From assembly GCA_002007465.1 (NCBI GenBank), contig LNAC01000272.1, positions 464,002 through 528,001 of the forward strand: a stretch of DNA of 64,000 nucleotides, given 5' to 3'. A program made the position numbers and the translations under genes. This document shows, in pieces, positions 57,910 through 64,000 of this stretch. The DNA is from Ailurus styani. Taxonomy: Eukaryota > Chordata > Mammalia > Carnivora > Ailuridae. The notes under the pieces are model-generated. The model was not told where the DNA came from. It did no database searches and worked only from the letters and a program-made list of their open reading frames with translations. Each line of letters opens with the position of its first letter. Positions within the stretch are counted from its first letter, which is position 1.

Positions 57910-58190
57910 GTTGTGAGAATTTACATTTTTTACAAGCTCCGGCTGCTGCCGCTGCTGCTAGGAGCCCACATTTTGAAAAGAATTGAAGATTCTGGTTCTA
58001 AAACTTGCCAGATCATTAGACCTGAAATGTCTATCGCAACTTCAGATTCCCAGGCTCTCTGCACCCCCTCCATCCCCCTTGCCCCAACACCCGCTAAGTA
58101 CTTAGGACCTCTCCAGAGGAGGGGTCCGGGAACCTGAATCTTATAAGAGTGCCCCAAGAGATTCTCATGATCAAGCAGGTCTGAAAAAAC
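57910..58190. mobile_element. MER20-like fragments in mixed orientation
   Basis: 57912-57985 reads as an antisense MER20 part (GAATTTACATTTTTTACAAG, GCTGCTGCCGCTGCTGC, CCCACATTTTGAAAAG). 58100-58185 resembles a sense part (GGGGTCCGGGAACCTGAATC, AGAGATTCTCATGATCAAGC). Diverged. Confidence 0.5.
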
Positions 58191-58439
58191 TGACTTCAGA
58201 GGGCAAATTCAGGAGCCAATGATTAATGTCACCTCTGAGTCCCCTTTGTCCACAGCAGAAATTGTCAACTTGGGCCAGGGGAAAGCGCCAGAGAGCTTTG
58301 AAACTCTCCATACACAGGCCACAGAGCAGACCGCTTCCATCAGACCCTCTTGAGGGTACGACCAGGAAGCAGTGCTTTAAAAAGATACCTTGGGGATTCC
58401 AACGTGCAACTGTGCTTAGGAATCAGCGACCTTCGAAAA

Positions 58440-58985
58440 GTCTGGCATCCAAGAGAATTACCGTATGACGCAGCCACTCCACTCTTAGGTATATACCCGT
58501 GCGAATAGGAAACATATGTGCAAACTAGAACTTACACACCAATGTCCACAGAGGCATTATTCATGATGGCCCCAAAGTGGGAATGACCTACGTGGCCATC
58601 AACTGATGAGTTTCAAAGACAGATTGAAATGAATGTGATATAATCCACGTTGTAGATTATCACAGCCCCAAGAAGGGGTGATGTATGTTACATGGCAGGC
58701 GAACCTTGAGAACGCCCAGCTGAATGAAAGAAGCCAGATACAAAAGACCACAGGGTGTGGTATTCCATTTATAGGACAGACCCAGAACAAGCAAATCCAC
58801 AGAGGCGGAAGGTAGATGAGTTAGCCGACGAATGCAAAGCGACTGTGACTGGGGATGGGGTTTTATTTTCGGGCGATTGAGATGTTCTGAACTGGACAGA
58901 GGCACACAGTGAAATTTACGAAATGCCACTGAATTGTACACTTTAAATAAGCCTTACGCTGTGTGAATTTTAGCTCAAGAAAAAA
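58440..58985 (+). mobile_element. Old L1 3'-end fragment
   Basis: Sense: GAATTACCGTATGACGCAGC, ATACCCGTGCGAATAGGAAA, GAGGCATTATTCATGATGGC, AGATACAAAAGACCACAGGG, TGAATTGTACACTTTAAATA, GTGTGAATTTTAGCTCAAG. No frame. Confidence 0.85.
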
Positions 58986-59654
58986 GGGAAAGAAAGTAAA
59001 AGAATCCGTGATGTATACATTTCCCTAAAAGAGGGGGATTCTGAGAAATCAGACAAAATTTGGGTGTGAGTTGATTAGCCACTTAGAAAAAAAACCCTAT
59101 GCTAGACCAAAAGGCCACGGATATGCCCCCTCTGTGGTCTCTGAACCTTCCGCTAGGTTAGGGAGTGAAGGGGCAGGAGGTATGATTGGACCCCTACGAT
59201 TAGGGCGAAACAGCCAGTTCTCAGCTGTCAGCTGAAGTTGTGTTGATTTGAAAGTATGCGCTCCAAATCTGGCAGACCCCTGCCTTTCTCTTGTTCAAAG
59301 GTTGATGGAGAAAGTGATTGCTGAGGTCAGTTTTCTCAAGAGCTGGGGCGGGGGCGGGGAGGGAGCGGGGAGGGGTAAGGTTCAGGTTATTGAATTTGAA
59401 TATAAACAGAAGGCTGATCCCACAAGGCTGAAGGTTTAGGGATGTGCCGGCCATTGACAGTGAAGTTACATTTCTGTGGCCACAACGCCTAGAAGGGAGA
59501 CCTGGAATGCTCAGCCTGGAGGGGGTAGGTCATGGTGAGGTCATGACCCTGTGCCCTCAGGCCTGGCCAGGAGGGGTGCTAGCAAGAGAAATCAGAGATA
59601 GAGACCCTCTCTCTTCTGGAAATTTAGTGTCTATAATTTATTTTTACTTATTTA
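58986..59654. other. Unique-looking non-coding stretch with G-rich tract
   Basis: No gene. A G-rich run at 59345-59376 is listed separately. Confidence 0.45.
59345..59376 (+). promoter_or_regulatory. G-rich tract: putative G-quadruplex / SP1-type sites
   Basis: At least six runs of three or more G with loops of one to three bases (GGGGCGGGGGCGGGGAGGGA onward), plus two GGGCGG cores. It fits the G-quadruplex pattern and SP1-type GC boxes. Function is inference. Confidence 0.5.
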
Positions 59655-59770
59655 TTTTGGTTTGATACCGCTCCCCTTGCTCTAAATGCCGTAGAGGTAG
59701 GCACTGTGCCTACTGCACTCACCCCAGTACGCGCAGCAGGGCCTGGCGCCTAGTAGGTGGGTTCTGGATC
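59655..59770 (+). mobile_element. L2 3'-end fragment
   Basis: GTAGAGGTAGGCACTGTGCC, ACTCACCCCAGTACGCGCAG, CAGGGCCTGGCGCCTAGTAG, GTGGGTTCTGGATCAATCTG is the conserved L2 3' end. Confidence 0.75.
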
Positions 59771-60372
59771 AATCTGTTGATCGGCAGCTGGAGGCCCCAT
59801 GATGAGGGGGGAATGCTGACAGCAGATCTGCCGAATGAGGGCTGGGGTGGGTGGGGTAAAGCACATCTGTGAGCAAAGCCCTGATAAAACATGGATTATG
59901 GGGAGGAGGAAGGAGAGGGCAGTCACCAGGGGCTTCCTGGAAGAGGGGGCACCTGACCTGAGTCTCAGAGGAGGGCTGAGCATTAGCGGTCAGAGACTGG
60001 AGAGGTGGTTCCTGGAGAGAAAGTGACAGATGCAGGGCCTTGAGGACCCACAAGGCTGGGCCTGTGGGGCCACCCCAGGGGTCAGCCGGGCTGCGGGTCC
60101 CACCCCCCACGGGGGCAGCCTGGAGGAGGGGGCACAGTCTGCCCTGTGCTGGGGAGGGGCTTCCTGGGGCTGCTACGGGGACGGTGGGTCTGAGAGATCA
60201 GAGATCAGGAGGCTGCTGCTCTGCTCTCGGGGAAGGAGGAGGAAACAGACGCACACTGACCGCTAGCGTGAAAAAGGGGAGGATGTGAGGGCACTGGCCG
60301 GTAGGCGGACTCGCTGGAGTTTGGTGACTGGTGGCTGCTGCTGGGAGCGAGGGCAAGGAAGGGTCCAGGGTA
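59771..60372. other. GC-moderate non-coding stretch
   Basis: GC-rich compared with the left half of the window. Several 60-113 aa frames on both strands have no domains. Confidence 0.45.
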
Positions 60373-60422
60373 GTGGTGGTGATGATGACGATGATGATGG
60401 CAAAGATGATGATGGTGAAGAT
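60373..60422. repeat. (GAT/GGT)n trinucleotide-rich tract
   Basis: Imperfect GATGATGACGATGATGATGG. It encodes an Asp run in one chance frame and a His run on the other strand. Confidence 0.85.
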
Positions 60423-60424
60423 GC

Positions 60425-60640
60425 TTACAGTCAGCGTCTGCTGAGTGTTTACGTGCCAGACACTGTGCAACATGCTTCTCATGCACCAGGTCCTTCAAGC
60501 CTCATCGGGATCCACCCCAGTAGACACTACACCTGTCCCTACCATACGGAGGAGAAAACAGACCCAGAGAAGCTGTTTCATGGCCAGAGGCACATGGCTG
60601 GTGTATGGAACAGCCAAGGACGGTCACACTTGAAGAGCCA
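60425..60640 (-). mobile_element. MIR, nearly full length
   Basis: Antisense MIR in order: GCTGAGTGTTTACGTGCCAG, ACACTGTGCAACATGCTTCT, TACCATACGGAGGAGAAAAC, AGACCCAGAGAAGCTGTTTC, ATGGCCAGAGGCACATGGCT. Confidence 0.8.
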
Positions 60641-61609
60641 TGCCCTTGGCCACCCTGGGGTTTCGGTGTGGGTTGGCCGGGTGACGGCTCTACTCCCTTC
60701 GATTCTCAATCCAAGGAAACAAAAGGGGGAAAATGTGTGATGGGTGGAGGGATGACAAAGTGGGTTCAGCCCCAGCGGAGCTGGACGGGGCTGCTGTGGA
60801 TAATTCTGTGAGATCCAATGGGCACCTGCTGGTCAAGAGGGCACGTGTCCTTTGGATAAGCCCTATCTGGGGGGGTCCCTGGAAGCTTGGTGAGGGTGGG
60901 GCCCTCGTTAGGGTAAGGGGAAAAGTGCAGTGATTAGGGGAGAGGCCAATCTACTGTCCTAAGGAACTCAGCTATACAGAGAGAAGGGAAGAAGAGTCGC
61001 CAGAAGGGACATGGGATCAAGAGAGCTAGTTTTTCTTTCTTTCAATCATTGAGACCAGAGAGACTTGCAAGAGTCATAGGCTAGAGAGATGGAAGTGGTA
61101 GAAAGGATGAGTTTGATAAGGAGGGGAGAGGGGATGGGACACCATCCTGGAGGTGGCCGGCGGGGTGAGTGAGGAGAGGAGCCTTCAAAAAGAGCAGGAG
61201 CACTACTTGTGAGTCCAGAGAAAAATATAGGTTTGAGTCCACCTTGAACGGGAGCAGGGACTTCAGAAGCTTAGGATTTGGCCCAGGGCTCCAGGTACTA
61301 TGTTCTAAACCTACGGTTAGGTTTGCACAGAGCCACACCTCCCGCCGGCTGCTCACAGCCAGACTGAGTGTGGCAGGGGTTAATTCCCAGGGAACCCCCT
61401 CCCGGGAGATGGGGAGCTGCTCTGACGGCTGACCTCGGTCAGAGCCTCCGCAGGGCCCTTGCTGACTCGGCACATTGTATGGCAGCCGTGGCTTCTTTCA
61501 CCCGACCTTCCTTCCCTCTGTCCTTCACTTGGGGGTCAGACCTGCCCTGTGTCTGCCGGGTCCCCCTGCCTTCCCCAGCCCCCTCCTGTCTCCAATAGTA
61601 CTTTCTCTC
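60641..61609. other. Unique-looking non-coding stretch
   Basis: No recognised repeat. A minus frame of 130 aa (61081-61473) and plus frames of 76-87 aa overlap and lack domains; not called as genes. Confidence 0.45.
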
Positions 61610-61801
61610 TCTTTTAAAAAATATTTTATTTATTTATCATATATATAGGGAGATTACAAGTAGGCAGAGAGGCAGGCAGAGAGAGGAGGAAGCAGGCTCC
61701 CTACCAAGCAGGTAGCCTGACGAGGGCCTCGATCCCAGGACCCTGAGATCATGACCTGAGCTGAAGGCAGAAGCTTTAACCCACTGAGCCACCCAGGCAC
61801 C
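61610..61801 (-). mobile_element. SINEC (Can-SINE)
   Basis: Antisense copy with GTGGGTTAAAGC-type body and GAGCCACCCAGGCACCC end. AGTACTTTCTC / GGTACTTTTTC flanks. Confidence 0.94.
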
Positions 61802-62547
61802 CGGTACTTTTTCTGCTAATAAAACCCTTGCACGATGAGTCCTTCTGGGATCCACTTCTTGGAGGGCTCAGACTCATGCAGCCACCTACGGGCATGGTGG
61901 AGGAAATCAGAAAGCCTGAGTGAGGGGCCCTCAGAGACCTAAGGAGACCTCGGTGGGTCTGATGGCAGAGTCTGGCCGGAGGGGACGCCAGCACAGGCGT
62001 GAAGACAGACACATCGACAGGGGGGTGGTGGCCAGTGGGGGAGACCCTGACGGGTTCCCGGCCAATTCTCTGAGAGCCGGAAGTGAGTCAGCCCTGTAGC
62101 TACGACGAGCTGTGTGTGGGGGATCATGCCAGGGGAGGTCGATAGCCACCACGACGGAAGGCCCACAGAGGCTGTCTCGAGAGGCGAGCGGGAAAGAGCC
62201 GGGAGAAGTCACAGGGGTGGGAGGGCGGGGTAGGACCTCGTTGACCTTGAGACAGTCTCTGGATTTTATCCCAGCGGCTAACGGCAGCCCCTGCAGGACT
62301 GGGCTGGAGCACAGCGGATCTGTTTACATCTCAGAAGGACCGCTCTGGCTGCTCAGGAGGCGAGCGGACACGACCGACCAGGGAAGAGGCTACAAGGGTC
62401 TTACGGGCAGGAGGTGACCGAGCCTGGAGCAGGCGGGCATGCACAGGTGCGGGGGGGATGAGAGTGTCCCCCTCGGGTCACCTCTTCCTCTCAACCCACT
62501 GAGCAACAGGGACATGGACCTCCCCTGCTTTTTCTGTTTTTGTTTTT
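61802..62547. other. GC-rich non-coding stretch
   Basis: CpG-containing, GC-rich DNA (for example ACGACGAGCTGTGTG, GCGAGCGGGAAAGAGC). Frames of 62-101 aa occur on both strands. No exon supported. Confidence 0.45.
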
Positions 62548-62795
62548 TAAAACAACTTTATTTAAATTTAATTAACATACAGTGTATTATTACTCTCAGA
62601 GGCCAAGGTCAGGGATTCATCAGTTGCATAGAACACCCACGCTCACTAAATCGCGTGCCACCTCAATGCCCGTCACCCCGTGACCCCATCCTCCACTCCC
62701 CTCCCCTCCAGCGACCCTCACTTTGTTCCCTAGAGTTAAGAGTCTCTTCTAGTTTGTCTCCCTCTCTGCTTCCCTCTTTTTATTTTTCCTTCGAG
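62548..62795 (-). mobile_element. Carnivore L1 3'UTR fragment
   Basis: Antisense L1 3' end: TTTATTTAAATTTAATTAAC, ATACAGTGTATTATTACTCT, AGGGATTCATCAGTTGCATA, CCCTAGAGTTAAGAGTCTCT, TCTAGTTTGTCTCCCTCTCT. It is the same segment as at 2456-2660. Confidence 0.9.
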
Positions 62796-62923
62796 GGGAT
62801 CATGCTTTTATCTGTGTATCGGAAGGGCAGATAAAAGAGGTAAGGACGTTAAGAGATTAACTCTAAAAAGGACTTAAAAAACCTGTGCACATTTAAGAAA
62901 ACAAGCAGCAGAAATTACTCATT

Positions 62924-63123
62924 GGGCGCCTGGGTGGCTCAGTGGGTTAAAGCCTCTGCTTTCGGCTCAGGTCATGATCTCAGCGTCCTGGGATCGAGGC
63001 CCACATCGGGCTCTCTGCTCAGCAGGGAGCCTGCTTCCTCCTCTCTCTCTGTCTGCCTCTCTGCCTACTTGTAATCTCTCTCTCACTCTGTGTCAAATAA
63101 ATAAATAAAATCTTTAAAAAAAA
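62924..63123 (+). mobile_element. SINEC (Can-SINE), very young
   Basis: Near-consensus GTGGGTTAAAGCC subtype. Exact TSD AAATTACTCATT at 62912-62923 and 63125-63136. Left arm of an inverted SINEC pair. Confidence 0.97.
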
Positions 63124-63205
63124 AAAATTACTCATTGCATCCAACTTCCAGCACCGCCTGGAAGCCTTGTCCTCGACAGCACGGTATTTTTAAACATTTT
63201 ATTTT

Positions 63206-63409
63206 ATTTATTTATTATTATTATTTTTTAAAGATTTTGTTTATTTGACAGAGAGAGATCACAAGTAGGCAGAGAGGCAGGCAGAGACAGAGGAGGAAGC
63301 AGGCTCCCTGCTGAGCAGAGAGCCCCATGCAGGCCTCAATTCCAGGACCCTGAGATCATGACCTGAGCTGAAGGCAGAGGCTTTAACCCGCTGAGCCACC
63401 CAGGCGCCC
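63206..63409 (-). mobile_element. SINEC (Can-SINE), young
   Basis: Antisense near-consensus copy ending GAGCCACCCAGGCGCCC. TSD TAAACATTTTATTTT at 63191 and 63410. Right arm of the inverted pair, 82 bases after the plus copy. Confidence 0.96.
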
Positions 63410-63424
63410 TAAACATTTTATTTT

Positions 63425-64000
63425 GTATTTTTCTTAATAAATTGATACCCAGCCCTCCCCCCCCCAATCAAGTAGCCACTCCCCATCTTTGGGACTTAAA
63501 AGCTGCCCTCCCTGGTTCCATGTGGCCCTAGTTACTGACACTGTTCCCTGCCCACCTGCCCTCCTCGGGTTTTCACAGCTCTGTAAATTCACGGGAGTGT
63601 GTTCGCGTGTGTGTGAATGACCACAGCGTGCGTGCAACACGCCGTCCATCTGACAAAACCAGTCTTAACAAATGTTTGCCTTTTTAAACAAACACGTGTG
63701 GCATACATTTTTATTAAATCATAGAAAACTCATTTGTATACAAATTGTTCCACTTAGGGGAAACTGGAAGAATAAACAGCTGGGTAACAAAACAGTGGAA
63801 AGATACATCTTACTTTGAGCAGAGACCAAGTGTCGTCACATTTATTTGTAAAAAAAACGTTGAAACAATCCATAATGGTTGTCAGCTTTTTTCACCGCTG
63901 GGCCAGAGGAAGGATCTCTCTTACAATCCCCAGTTCTCTCTGAGGATGTTTCTCATTCCTTAACTCCACTGTCAGTTTAAAAGACGGTTCACCTAAAGTC
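63425..64000. other. Non-coding stretch, nothing recognised
   Basis: Right end of the window. A C10 run near 63458 and a 72-aa plus frame at 63745-63963 without recognisable domain. Confidence 0.4.

Noticed and set aside
60285..60740. 151-aa plus frame with an Asp-rich stretch
   Set aside because: The Asp run is the GAT repeat and the C-terminal half is antisense MIR; no domain and no splice context.
61081..61473. 130-aa minus frame in GC-rich DNA
   Set aside because: Overlaps plus-strand frames of similar length with no domain. Chance frames of this size are expected in GC-rich sequence.

Overview
This window is mammalian nuclear DNA from a carnivore. It is saturated with tRNA-derived Can-SINEs (SINEC) of the caniform type, whose head reads GGGCGCCTGGGTGGCTCAG, followed by a CT-rich segment, AAATAAATAAAATCTT and poly(A). 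About 40 copies are young, and a smaller set of diverged copies ends in a short GAGATTACTT-A tail. The GTGGGTTAAAGCCTCTGCC subtype is abundant; from memory I associate it with mustelids, so a mustelid-like caniform is my best guess (inference). Nothing bacterial, organellar or CRISPR-like was seen.

Layout. 1-12.4 kb is gene-free repeat-rich DNA with a 5'-truncated antisense L1 (2.46-4.8 kb), many SINECs and old L1 and MIR remnants. 12.43-14.3 kb is a CpG island with a 927-base assembly gap (13021-13947), an octamer motif and a candidate plus-strand splice donor. It is the only promoter-like stretch, and the gene it serves cannot be named from this window. 14.9-18.9 kb holds two MLT1 LTRs, an ancient unassigned repeat and microsatellites. 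18.9-25.7 kb is one long old plus-strand L1 interrupted by about seven SINECs and a MER5A. 25.7-43.9 kb is a mosaic of old L1, MER2, MIR, MLT1, an ERV-L pol relic, L2 and SINECs. 43.9-48.8 kb is a second long plus-strand L1 with a decayed ORF2. 49-53 kb is SINEC-rich and partly GC-rich. 53.0-55.9 kb is a plus-strand L1 tail containing a second L1 3' fragment, three SINECs and a very young RPL23A retrocopy. 56-62.5 kb is the least repetitive part (MER5A, MER20, L1 3' end, L2, MIR). 62.5-64 kb has an L1 3' end and an inverted SINEC pair.

Coding content. The only complete recognisable protein-coding frame is the RPL23A retrocopy at 55419-55889 (minus strand, 156 aa, no disruption seen). Every other long frame is L1, ERV, SINE or MIR sequence, crosses the N gap, or is unrecognised short noise. 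Family names come from recognising consensus text by eye; boundaries are approximate (about 5-30 bases) except where target-site duplications (TSDs) fix them. No new biological system was found. The most notable items are the intact retrocopy, several multi-level nested insertions, an inverted L1 duplication, a target-site-like duplication around a bare A-tract, and the gapped CpG island.
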